29,007 nt of DNA from an uncultured Corynebacterium sp. (GTDB lineage: Bacteria > Actinomycetota > Actinomycetes > Mycobacteriales > Mycobacteriaceae). Where the stretch lies: the NCBI RefSeq assembly GCF_943914015.1, contig NZ_CALUAK010000022.1:1-29007 (forward strand), given 5' to 3'. Numbering within the stretch: position 1 is the first letter of the stretch; each line of letters begins with the position of its first letter. The notes beneath the pieces were generated by a model that was not told the origin of the DNA, made no database searches, and saw nothing but the letters and a program-made list of their open reading frames with translations. Both the position numbers and the translations under genes were made by a program. Of the stretch, positions 6,842 through 13,851 are shown in pieces.

Positions 6842-7426
6842 TTAGAACTCTGCTAGTTCCTCCAGGGTGTCGTAATCGCGCTCGGAGCCATTGCCCTCGA
6901 CCTCGACATAGGTGCCGGATGCATACAGCTTGCGAGCAGCACCGTCGGTGCCTGTCGTTGCCAATGCGGCAGCGAGGTCGGTGCTTTTCCACAGCGCTAT
7001 GAGGGGTTCCAAAAAACCCTGGCGGGAGCGAATGACAGCGGCGGAATGATCGCCGATCGCTGCCGTGAGCAAGGGAAGAAGATAGGCAGCGAGAGGCGCA
7101 TCCACGGTGGTGAGAAACGTGTACGGTGTGGTCACTTCTGCAATACCGCGCGCAATCGCTGCGAGGGGGCCGGCAAACGGTGGATCCTCGGCTACCACTG
7201 TGACATCAGTGGGGAGCCCTTGCGGTTGACGGGAACTAACCACGATGCGCGGGTAGGACGTGAGCGACGAGAGAACATGATCGATGAGCCGTGCATCCCC
7301 AGCCACGGCGCACGCTTTGTCGATGCCACCCATCCGGCTCCCGCGGCCACCTGCAAGGATCACAGCGGTGACATCGGGGGACACGCGTGTGTGCCGTGGA
7401 AGCTCATTCTGAGTAGAAGCACCCAT
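6842..7426 (-). CDS. mobA: Molybdenum cofactor guanylyltransferase
   Basis: Transfers GMP from GTP to the molybdenum cofactor, giving the guanine dinucleotide form used by DMSO-reductase-family enzymes such as nitrate reductase and formate dehydrogenase. The 194-residue protein has the nucleotidyltransferase motif AVILAGGRGSRMGGIDKA near its N-terminus, EDPPFAGPLAAIARG, and TVDAPL in place of the usual (C/V)DxP block. The ATG at 7426 is four bases after the moaC stop; longer readings into moaC give non-family sequence. It is last in a moeA-moaC-mobA unit. A MocA-like cytidylyltransferase is less likely because of the family blocks. Its presence suggests that a bis-MGD enzyme exists elsewhere in the genome. 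Confidence 0.9.
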   Translation of the reverse strand: MGASTQNELPRHTRVSPDVTAVILAGGRGSRMGGIDKACAVAGDARLIDHVLSSLTSYPRIVVSSRQPQGLPTDVTVVAEDPPFAGPLAAIARGIAEVTTPYTFLTTVDAPLAAYLLPLLTAAIGDHSAAVIRSRQGFLEPLIALWKSTDLAAALATTGTDGAARKLYASGTYVEVEGNGSERDYDTLEELAEF

Positions 7427-7430
7427 GCTT

Positions 7431-7901
7431 CTAGTCCTCGCGGACCCAGGTGCCGGAGCGTCCGCCGGACTTCTTCGTGATTTTGCACGAGCGAATATAG
7501 GCAGAGCGGTCAACACCTTTGACCATGTCGATGATGGCGAGAGCGGTAACAGAAACTGCGGTGAGCGCCTCCATTTCCACACCGGTGCGATCGGCCGTGC
7601 GCACAGTTGCCTCGATGAATACGTGGTCATCGCGGATGTCTAAGTCGACCGCTGCGCCATGAATGCCGATGGTGTGTGCGAGGGGGAGAAGCTCTGGAAC
7701 TCTCTTCGCAGCGGAGATCCCCGCAATCCTGGCAACGGCAAGGACATCGCCCTTCGGCACAGTCCCATCCTTCAGCGCGGTAATGATGTCCTGGGAGCAG
7801 TACACCTCTCCTTGCGCGGTGGCGCTGCGAACGGTGGGCTTCTTCTCCGTTACGTCCACCATGTACGCCTCTCCGGCGTTATTTAGGTGTGTAAATTTCA
7901 T
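7431..7901 (-). CDS. moaC: Cyclic pyranopterin monophosphate synthase accessory protein MoaC
   Basis: With MoaA, converts GTP to cyclic pyranopterin monophosphate, the first committed Moco intermediate; MoaC converts 3',8-cyclo-GTP. The 156-residue protein begins MKFTHLNNAGEAYMVDV, matching the N-terminus of E. coli MoaC. It carries KGDVLAVARIAGISAAKR, LLPLAHTI and the helix MEALTAVSVTALAIIDMVKG, which include the conserved active-site lysines. The ATG at 7901 has AAAGGA eight bases upstream; an in-frame ATG at 7919 adds six residues and has no good ribosome site. It lies between moeA and mobA on one strand. Confidence 0.95.
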   Translation of the reverse strand: MKFTHLNNAGEAYMVDVTEKKPTVRSATAQGEVYCSQDIITALKDGTVPKGDVLAVARIAGISAAKRVPELLPLAHTIGIHGAAVDLDIRDDHVFIEATVRTADRTGVEMEALTAVSVTALAIIDMVKGVDRSAYIRSCKITKKSGGRSGTWVRED

Positions 7902-7970
7902 TCCTTTTGTCCTTTCCATGAGAGGTACACGAGCCGACGATGGCGGGAAGATGCGTCGGTAACGCTCGTA

Positions 7971-9125
7971 CTAGAGCAGCATCACCAGAGCGTTTTGTCC
8001 GGTGTGACCGGGTGGCACGATCGCAAGGCCGTTCATTCCCACAAGAGATCCAATGCGGTGAGAACCGGTGCCCTTAGACACCACGCTGTCGCCCTCGACA
8101 CGGACGGGGAAGAACCGTGTGCGTTCCTCGATCGGGTCGAGCGGGCCATCGATGGACATCGGGATGGTGACCAGTTTGTGGGGAGTCCCCGTCAGGCAGG
8201 CGATAACTTCACGGACATACATATGGAAGCTCACCCATGCGCTCACCGGGTTTCCGGGAAGGCACACAAGTGGTGTTCCATTCCACAAGCCACATCCCTG
8301 CGGCTTCCCCGGCTGCTGCGCCACCTTGACAAAGGTAATGGAGCCAGCGGTTGCTTCCTTCACCACGTCGAAGGCGCCGGCGGACACCCCGCCGGTGGAG
8401 ACAACGACATCGCAGCGTGCGGTGAGATCGTCGAGGAGGGAAAGGAAATCAGCGGGATCGTCACTGGAATGGCGGGCGCGGATCACCTCGCAGTGCTCGT
8501 GGTGCGCCAGGGCTTCGATCATAGGCCCGTTCGAGTCTGGGATCTGTCCGTCTTTCAGCTCTCCTCCCGTCGCGAGTTCGTCTCCCGAGGAAATAACGCC
8601 GACGACGGGGCGCGGGTAGCACATAACGGTGGGCACGCCTACGGAGATGATTGCTGCAATAGCAGAGGCATCGATCCGCTGGCCTGCTCGCATGACGGTG
8701 TCTCCCACCTCGACATCTTCCGCTTGCGTGCGGATGTGGGCACGTGGCTTCGGCGCGACGTGAATGTCGACAACGTTGGGGAGCGCTTGCGGGCCGGGTT
8801 CAAGGTTGGTGTTTTCTACGGGGACGACGGCAAGCCCCTCATCGTCACCGGTTGGTGCCCCCGTCATGATTCGCACGGCTTCCCCCGGGCCGACGGGTAG
8901 GGCTGTAGCGCCGGCGGGAACATCGCCGACGACCGTGCGCTGTGCGTCCCCGTCGTCCGTGCGGACGAGGAACCCGTCCATGGCAGAGTTGGAGAAGCGC
9001 GGAATGGGAAGTGCTGCTGTGACATCCTCCGCGAGGACGAGTCCCGCTGCCTCTTCAACCGGGACTGTCACCCTCTTTTCCAGGGGTTTTGCAAGCTTCT
9101 GGATAGTGGACAGGTATTCACTCAT
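7971..9125 (-). CDS. moeA: Molybdopterin molybdotransferase
   Basis: Inserts molybdate into adenylylated molybdopterin at the last common step of Moco synthesis. The 384-residue protein follows the MoeA order: N-terminal region with RFSNSAMDGFLVR and RIMTGAPTG, the MoCF domain with SSGDEL, STGGVSAGAFDVVKE and VAQQPGKPQGCG, LPGNPVSAWVSFHMYV, then a beta-rich C-terminal domain. Start choice is open: ATG 9125 gives the family-like MSEYLSTIQKL. A GTG at 9137 lies exactly seven bases after a minus-strand TATAGT, which would suit a leaderless transcript and add four residues. GTG 9146 overlaps the -10 and is unlikely. It heads the moeA-moaC-mobA unit and diverges from moaE. Confidence 0.95.
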   Translation of the reverse strand: MSEYLSTIQKLAKPLEKRVTVPVEEAAGLVLAEDVTAALPIPRFSNSAMDGFLVRTDDGDAQRTVVGDVPAGATALPVGPGEAVRIMTGAPTGDDEGLAVVPVENTNLEPGPQALPNVVDIHVAPKPRAHIRTQAEDVEVGDTVMRAGQRIDASAIAAIISVGVPTVMCYPRPVVGVISSGDELATGGELKDGQIPDSNGPMIEALAHHEHCEVIRARHSSDDPADFLSLLDDLTARCDVVVSTGGVSAGAFDVVKEATAGSITFVKVAQQPGKPQGCGLWNGTPLVCLPGNPVSAWVSFHMYVREVIACLTGTPHKLVTIPMSIDGPLDPIEERTRFFPVRVEGDSVVSKGTGSHRIGSLVGMNGLAIVPPGHTGQNALVMLL

Positions 9126-9144
9126 GGGGATTAACACACCGCCC

Positions 9145-9152
9145 ACTATACT
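9145..9152. promoter_or_regulatory. Overlapping divergent -10 boxes for moeA and moaE
   Basis: ACTATACT reads TATACT (9147-9152) on the plus strand and TATAGT (9150 to 9145) on the minus strand. Each box ends seven bases before a start codon: ATG 9160 of moaE and GTG 9137 of moeA. That spacing is what leaderless actinobacterial transcripts show. The two promoters share the central TATA and cannot both be bound at once. Confidence 0.55.
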
Positions 9153-9159
9153 GACCGAA

Positions 9160-9573
9160 ATGATCTACTCACGTATCCGCGACAATGCCATTGATGTCAC
9201 TCGCCTCGCCGATCAGGTCGCCTGCGATGAAGCAGGGGCGATCGCCACGTTTGACGGCCGGGTACGCAACCACGATCACGGCAACGCAGTGATCAAACTG
9301 ACGTATTCGGCGCATCCAGCAGCGGAACTCATCATCGCGGAGGTAGCGGGGGAGATCGGCAAGAAATACGACCTGCATGGCATCGCGGTTGAGCACCGCA
9401 CTGGTGATCTGGCCATAGGTGATACAGCCCTCGGGGCTGCGGTTTCTTCCTCTCACCGTCGCGAGTCGTTTGAGGCTCTCACGGAGCTTATCGACGAAAT
9501 TAAGGTGCGCCTTCCCATTTGGAAACAACAATTCTTCCCCGACGGCACCTATGAGTGGAGTAACTGCGCATAG
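9160..9573 (+). CDS. moaE: Molybdopterin synthase catalytic subunit
   Basis: Large subunit of molybdopterin synthase; receives sulfur from MoaD thiocarboxylate and converts cyclic pyranopterin monophosphate to molybdopterin. The 137-residue protein has the family blocks GAIATFDGRVRNHDHG, LTYSAHPAAELI, IAVEHRTGDLAIGD, SSHRRESFEA and the C-terminal IKVRLPIWKQQFFPDG with the catalytic-type lysine. ATG 9160 is chosen because it sits seven bases after TATACT and gives the normal MoaE start (MIYSRIRD). An in-frame ATG at 9124 would lie upstream of that promoter and inside the moeA start. moaD is about 1.5 kb away on the other strand, so the two subunits are transcribed separately. Confidence 0.94.
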   Translation: MIYSRIRDNAIDVTRLADQVACDEAGAIATFDGRVRNHDHGNAVIKLTYSAHPAAELIIAEVAGEIGKKYDLHGIAVEHRTGDLAIGDTALGAAVSSSHRRESFEALTELIDEIKVRLPIWKQQFFPDGTYEWSNCA

Positions 9574-9698
9574 CTGCTACTTGCGCATGGCTTCAAAGTT
9601 CGGCGCTACCAAATAACTCAGCGGATAACTGCAAAACCTGCCGCATGTCTCCGCGTTCCTCACCGCTTCCTAGCGCATATGCGACATACGATTACGTC

Positions 9699-10601
9699 GT
9701 GCTGAAGAAAATTCTCAGGCTGCTCGGTGCAGCCGTGGTCGTCTGTTCGTTTAGTCCCGCTGCCGAGGCGGTCACGTTAGATCCTCGCGTCGTACCGCCG
9801 AGAACCCAGATCACTGTGCGCCAGGATTCCGGCCTGACGTTTTCCACCAACAACAGCCACGAGGCGCGCCCCGCTCTTTCCCTGAGCAAGCTCTATCTGG
9901 GCTATTGGGTGCTGAAATACGGTGACCCCGCCGACAAGGCACGGGTAGAAAACATGATCCGGTTTAGCGAAGACCGGACAGCATCGTACCTCGATCAGCG
10001 CTATAGAAATGCCATTAGCGGAACCATCGCCGAATTCGGGCTACGAGAGACGTTCTATACGGGGTACTGGGGGAGCGTGCGCACATCCAGTGAGGACGTC
10101 GCCCGATTTACAGCACAAATTCGGTATGACCCCATTGCCGCGCCCATCATCCGCGGCATGGAAACGGCCGCTCCCATTGCAGCTGATGGCTACCACCAGG
10201 ATTACGGGACCTCCCGGATTCCCGGTGTACAGGGGACAAAATTTGGGTGGGCCGATCGGCGGGACATTCACGCGTCCGTGTCTTTTGCCCCGGGCTTCAC
10301 CGTGGCGGCAAACACGTACGGTGGCTCTGATGCGCACACCGCGGATGTCGTGGACGCCGTGCACAACGATCCGGCCCTAGCGGTTCCTGCGCCCATTCTG
10401 CCTCCGCCGGCAGCCCCCATCGACCTTGGGTCATCCGAGGCAATTGATGCCGCGAATGCGAGCATCAACACGGTGCAACGGGACGTCAACGCGCGGGTGC
10501 AGCAGGTGACCGCACAAGCACAACAAGCTGCACACGATGCGTGCGTAAACGCGAATATGTCTGTCACTGCTGCTGGCCTCGCACCGGTGTGTCAGGAGTA
10601 G
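9699..10601 (+). CDS. Secreted serine hydrolase-like protein (beta-lactamase/DD-peptidase fold)
   Basis: Probable exported penicillin-recognising-enzyme relative; no substrate can be named. From GTG 9699 the 300-residue protein begins with a signal peptide (MLKKILRLLG, hydrophobic core, AEA cleavage site near residue 24). It then shows the three motifs of serine beta-lactamases and DD-peptidases in order: SLSK (61-64), SED (90-92) in place of SxN, and KFG (181-183) in place of KTG, in the contexts MIRFSEDRTASYLD and GTKFGWADRR. The C-terminal third is Pro-rich, then Ala/Gln-rich and helical-looking, with two cysteines near the end. GTG 9699 fits a leaderless start six bases after TACGAT (9687-9692); ATG 9645 is the alternative and adds 18 non-signal-like residues. 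It is unrelated in function to the Moco genes around it. Confidence 0.7.
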   Translation: MLKKILRLLGAAVVVCSFSPAAEAVTLDPRVVPPRTQITVRQDSGLTFSTNNSHEARPALSLSKLYLGYWVLKYGDPADKARVENMIRFSEDRTASYLDQRYRNAISGTIAEFGLRETFYTGYWGSVRTSSEDVARFTAQIRYDPIAAPIIRGMETAAPIAADGYHQDYGTSRIPGVQGTKFGWADRRDIHASVSFAPGFTVAANTYGGSDAHTADVVDAVHNDPALAVPAPILPPPAAPIDLGSSEAIDAANASINTVQRDVNARVQQVTAQAQQAAHDACVNANMSVTAAGLAPVCQE

Positions 10602-10645
10602 CTGCAACCGATAAAAACAAAAAGCAGAGGATCACGGGAAAACAA

Positions 10646-10766
10646 CGAGCATACTGATCACCTGGCGGGTAGGAGCATGCTGGCTACACCGCAGGTAGGA
10701 CCATGCTGGCTACCCGGCAGGTAGGAGCATGCTGACCGCCCGGCAGGTACGAGGATGCGGTTCAGG
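10646..10766. repeat. Degenerate tandem repeat of about 26 bp, four units
   Basis: Units run 10664-10690, 10691-10715, 10716-10741 and 10742-10766, with a decayed half unit before them (from about 10646). The shared core is GCAGGTAGGAGCATGCTGG, usually followed by CTAC. In the second unit GGTAG and CTACC flank CCA-TGC-TGG, so a transcript could form a small hairpin. Units are head to tail without unique spacers, so this is not CRISPR. It lies between convergent genes (the serine hydrolase-like gene and moaD). Confidence 0.7.
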
Positions 10767-10798
10767 ATTGGCGGTACGCGTCGACTGCGAATAAAGGA

Positions 10799-10832
10799 GT
10801 AGCCGGTAAAGACGCAGATCTTTACCGGCTAC
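10799..10832 (-). terminator. Hairpin terminator after moaA-moaD
   Basis: A perfect 14-bp inverted repeat (10799-10812 with 10819-10832, arm GTAGCCGGTAAAGA) has a six-base loop CGCAGA and begins 21 bases past the moaD stop. It can act on both strands because the upstream plus-strand gene converges here. The minus-strand tail contains only a short T-run. Confidence 0.7.
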
Positions 10833-10853
10833 GTGTATGTCTGCGCGTATCAG

Positions 10854-11099
10854 TTACCCACCTGCGAAGGGAGGCAAGAAATCGACGGTGGTGGCCTTAG
10901 TAGCCAGTGTCCCGAGGTCTGTCGCCTGGGCGTTATCCACAAAGATGGCGCACTGTTCCAGCACCGCGCGGGCGTGGGGATGCGCTGTCAGTACCTGGTC
11001 GCGGACATCTGCGATGGTCGTCGTATCTGCGATGTCCGCTGTTTCTTCTGACGTGCCGACGGCATCGGCAGCAGCCGCGAAGTATCGAATAGTGGTCAT
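10854..11099 (-). CDS. moaD: Molybdopterin synthase sulfur carrier subunit
   Basis: Small ubiquitin-like subunit whose C-terminal glycine is adenylylated and thiocarboxylated, then donates sulfur inside the MoaE-MoaD complex. The 81-residue protein starts MTTIRYFAAAADAVG and ends FLPPFAGG, with the required terminal Gly-Gly. The ATG at 11099 lies three bases after the moaA stop, and GGAGG near the end of moaA serves as its ribosome site, so moaA-moaD are coupled. The adenylating enzyme (MoeB/MoeZ type) is not in the window. Confidence 0.93.
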   Translation of the reverse strand: MTTIRYFAAAADAVGTSEETADIADTTTIADVRDQVLTAHPHARAVLEQCAIFVDNAQATDLGTLATKATTVDFLPPFAGG

Positions 11100-11102
11100 G
11101 CG

Positions 11103-12110
11103 TTAGCCTCCAATTGCACTCATTGTTCGTTCTGGCTGGATAAAAAGCGGGCTGTCAATGCCGTGGCCAGCCTTCTTAACTGCCATGCAATCCTGCCACG
11201 CCTGAGCGAGTTCCTCGTCCGTAGCCCCATTGCGCATCAGATCGCGCAGTGAGGTTTCCTCACGTGCAAAAAGGCAGTTGCGGATGGCCCCATCCGTGGT
11301 CAGGCGTGTGCGGTCACAATTGCCACAAAACGGGTGGGTGACAGCCGCGATAACACCGAGATAGCCATCGAGAGTCCCGTCTGTTGCATGCCACAGTGCT
11401 GCTGGTGCCGAGCCGCGTGGTTTCTCAGCTTCCTCTAGCGTGAAGCGTGTGCGGAGGGTATCAAGAATGTGGTCAGCCGTCACCATTTTCGAGCGATCCC
11501 ACTTATCTGGTGGGCCGAGGGGCATCTGCTCGATGAACCGGAGCTGCGCGTTATGCTGCAGGCAGAATTCAGCGAGGGGAATGATGTCTTCCTCGTTGAC
11601 TCCCGGCATCACCACGGTGTTGACTTTCACGGGGGAAAGTCCCACTTCAGATGCGACACGGATAGAGGTGAGCACATCATCTAACCGGTCGCGTCGGGTG
11701 AGCCGTGCGTAGGTTTCGCTGTCGAGGGAATCGAGCGAGATATTTACGCGGTCGAGACCTGCGTCCTTTAGCTTCTGCGCATGCCTGTGCAGGCTCACAC
11801 CATTCGTCGTGATGGCAATCGAAGGAGCAGGGGAAAGCGCCTTCGTCGCGGCAATAATGTCAGGAAGTGATTTCCGGAGCAGTGGCTCGCCGCCGGTGAA
11901 ACGGATCTGTTCAATTCCCAGCTGTTCTACGGCAATGCGGATGAGTCGGATAGTTTCTTCATCAGTCAACGTGTCCGGGGTGGGGATCCATTCGAGTCCC
12001 TCGGCGGGCATGCAGTATGTGCACCGGAGGTTGCAACGGTCGGTAAGCGATACCCGGAGATCGCGGGCGACGCGGCCGTAGCGGTCGGCCAATAACGTTT
12101 GTGTTGACAT
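11103..12110 (-). CDS. moaA: GTP 3',8-cyclase (radical SAM) MoaA
   Basis: Radical S-adenosylmethionine enzyme that cyclises GTP in the first step of Moco synthesis. The 335-residue protein has the N-terminal cluster motif C26-x3-C30-x2-C33, the SAM-contacting FTGGEPLLR (71-79), TTNG (101-104), and the second cluster ligands C262, C265 and C279 (CGNCDRTRLTTDGAIRNC). It ends with Gly-Gly, whose loss is known to abolish activity in MoaA proteins. The ATG at 12110 has GGAGGGG a few bases upstream. It starts a two-gene unit with moaD. Confidence 0.96.
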   Translation of the reverse strand: MSTQTLLADRYGRVARDLRVSLTDRCNLRCTYCMPAEGLEWIPTPDTLTDEETIRLIRIAVEQLGIEQIRFTGGEPLLRKSLPDIIAATKALSPAPSIAITTNGVSLHRHAQKLKDAGLDRVNISLDSLDSETYARLTRRDRLDDVLTSIRVASEVGLSPVKVNTVVMPGVNEEDIIPLAEFCLQHNAQLRFIEQMPLGPPDKWDRSKMVTADHILDTLRTRFTLEEAEKPRGSAPAALWHATDGTLDGYLGVIAAVTHPFCGNCDRTRLTTDGAIRNCLFAREETSLRDLMRNGATDEELAQAWQDCMAVKKAGHGIDSPLFIQPERTMSAIGG

Positions 12111-12178
12111 GTCCCCTCCAAACTAGTCGAAATTCTCTACGGTAGCTAATAACGAAAACGTACTGGGGTTTATTTGTT

Positions 12179-12196
12179 GTATACGTTTATGCATAC
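12179..12196. promoter_or_regulatory. Imperfect inverted repeat upstream of moaA
   Basis: GTATAC, six bases, GCATAC form arms matching at five of six positions, about 70-86 bases before the moaA ATG. The inner part reads GCATAAAC on the minus strand and differs by one base from GTATAAAC in the modA-mog gap (5799-5806). It could be an operator, but the similarity is short. Confidence 0.2.
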
Positions 12197-12325
12197 ATTT
12201 ACCCATTTACCGTTGGTCGTTTCTCGTTTGGCTTTTTCGCCCGTCCCAATGGGGTTTTTACTCTTGCAGCGGTTTGTTCTCCTGAAGCTCAGTCGTCAAT
12301 GAACAGGGGAGGCGTAATCCGAATG

Positions 12326-13390
12326 TTATTTTTCCCGCGACAGTTGGTGATTCCGGAGGATGTCTTTCAGGAGGGAAGGATAATTCGTGATGGTTCCGTC
12401 GACCCTGGCGTTGATCAGCTCGGTCATGATTTGTGGGTCGTTGACCGTCCACGGGATAACGAGCATATTGTGCTGGTGAGCCCTCTTGACGTAGGTATCA
12501 AGTGGTTCGTAAGGCGGCCCCGATTCATTCCCATGCTGCGTCATAAAGGAGGAGAAATCCGGGGCTACCGCGTCGGCGCCAATCGACGCAGCTGCGGTGA
12601 TCGGATCGCCACCGACCGCTTCGTACTGGATACCGGCTAGCCACGGCGATCCCTGGGCGAACGTCTCCGTGTCGTATTTGGCCACGGTGAGAATGGACCG
12701 GTCGCGCTGCCTCACAAGTGGCAGCACGCGCCAATCTGCTGACTGAATGGCGACATGGTCGCTCATCCCAAAGGCTTTGACCACCGGCACGATCGCGTCC
12801 ACGTAGGCCTGAGGATTCTCTGTCGGATCGGCGGTGCCAGCAATAGAGCGCGCATCAATATTGAAACGGATGGTGGGGGAGGACTGTGCCAGTGCGAAAA
12901 CATCTTCCAGCTGTAGCATCCTGCTTCCCGGCTCACGTTCGGCGTAGGGGAACTCGTCTAGCAACTCAGAGCAGTCGAGAGTCTGTAGCTGGTCGAAGGT
13001 CAAAACATCGACACGCTTGCCCACGTACGGATTCTGCAGGTCACCCGGGGCAAAGGGTTGAGTATCTGCGCACTTTTCGGCCGACACGCGTTTGTCGTTC
13101 CACACCATTGGCACGCCGTCTTTACTGAGCGTGATGTCGAACTCGATTGTGGTTGTGCCCTCACTCATCGCGTGAATAAACGCAGCTTCTGTGTTTTCTG
13201 TGTATTCGCCTTTGCCGCCGCGGTGAGCTTGGATATCGACTGGTGCGGATGTACGGAGCCCATCTGTCGTCTGGGAGGAAATGGGGCGGGGTGTCAGCGA
13301 CGCATCGGCCGTCCCACCTGCGCATGCGGAAAGGGTAGCGAGAACCGCGCCACCAGCAACAAGTGCTGCAAGAAAATGGCGTGGGCGCAT
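12326..13390 (-). CDS. Glycerophosphodiester phosphodiesterase-like lipoprotein
   Basis: Expected role: cleavage of glycerophosphodiesters (phospholipid head groups or teichoic-type polymers) outside the cell. The 354-residue protein starts MRPRHFLAALVAGG and has a lipobox LSAC near residue 23, so it should be lipid-anchored. The GDPD core shows QAHRGGKGEYTENT, then EFDITLSKDGVPMVWND, and later DARSI, AIQSADW and PWTVND. In most family members the second block ends in HD; here it is ND, so the general-acid-type histidine is missing. The ATG at 13390 gives a proper signal peptide; an in-frame ATG at 13414 adds eight residues before it. The gene stands alone on the minus strand between moaA and the acyl-CoA synthetase. 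Activity is uncertain because of the substitution. Confidence 0.85.
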   Translation of the reverse strand: MRPRHFLAALVAGGAVLATLSACAGGTADASLTPRPISSQTTDGLRTSAPVDIQAHRGGKGEYTENTEAAFIHAMSEGTTTIEFDITLSKDGVPMVWNDKRVSAEKCADTQPFAPGDLQNPYVGKRVDVLTFDQLQTLDCSELLDEFPYAEREPGSRMLQLEDVFALAQSSPTIRFNIDARSIAGTADPTENPQAYVDAIVPVVKAFGMSDHVAIQSADWRVLPLVRQRDRSILTVAKYDTETFAQGSPWLAGIQYEAVGGDPITAAASIGADAVAPDFSSFMTQHGNESGPPYEPLDTYVKRAHQHNMLVIPWTVNDPQIMTELINARVDGTITNYPSLLKDILRNHQLSREK

Positions 13391-13851
13391 GGCGGAGCTT
13401 TCTGCAAAATACAATCTTGAGGGGTGGCCGATCTTGGTTCGCCGTTGGTTATTAAACGACGTTAAAGGGGGGTGAGTGGTTACTCAACACCCTCCTTTAG
13501 GCCAGGTTACTAGATGCAGCGCATGTGCTTTCACCGAGGATTCAGCTTGTTTTCAGTTGAATGTTAGAAAAGCGGTCAAAATGCGCCGAAAAACGAGGAG
13601 AATCTGTTGCTTTTCGGTCTAATTACGGATTGTGTTTGTATCGCCTGCGATACCAGGCACCTAGTGCTCACATCAAGTGCTCACAGCTAATGCTCGTAGT
13701 ACTCGTAGGCAGTACGAACGCGGTGTCCCCGCTGTAATATCCCCGCTGTTCAGCACACGTTGATGCGATGTGTACGTGTAGCTGACAGGGGAGAGACGGG
13801 GGCGGGGATTGTAAGCGGGAGTGTGCTGGCGGGGCCCGCAACGAGCTCGCC
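13391..13851. other. Non-coding gap between the phosphodiesterase and acyl-CoA synthetase genes
   Basis: I see no supported gene. It holds two short direct repeats (AGTGCTCACA at 13663-13672 and 13676-13685; two copies of TCCCCGCTGT near 13726-13749), a hairpin after the synthetase (separate entry) and a weaker stem GGGT/ACCC plus GAGT/ACTC near 13471-13496. A promoter for the phosphodiesterase must lie at the left end, but no convincing -35/-10 pair stands out. Confidence 0.5.
13746..13788 (-). terminator. Hairpin after the acyl-CoA synthetase gene
   Basis: CTGT-T-CAGC-ACACG (13746-13759) pairs with CGTGT-A-GCTGACAG (13775-13788), about 13 bp with single-base bulges and a 15-base loop. It lies 64 to 106 bases past the stop at 13852. 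No U-run follows. Confidence 0.4.

Noticed and set aside
7887..8900. 337-codon open frame antisense to moeA
   Set aside because: moeA motifs on the minus strand are complete; the opposite frame has low-complexity His/Arg/Gly content and no start signals.
10646..10766. CRISPR array
   Set aside because: Units are directly adjacent and degenerate, with no unique spacers, and no cas gene is nearby.
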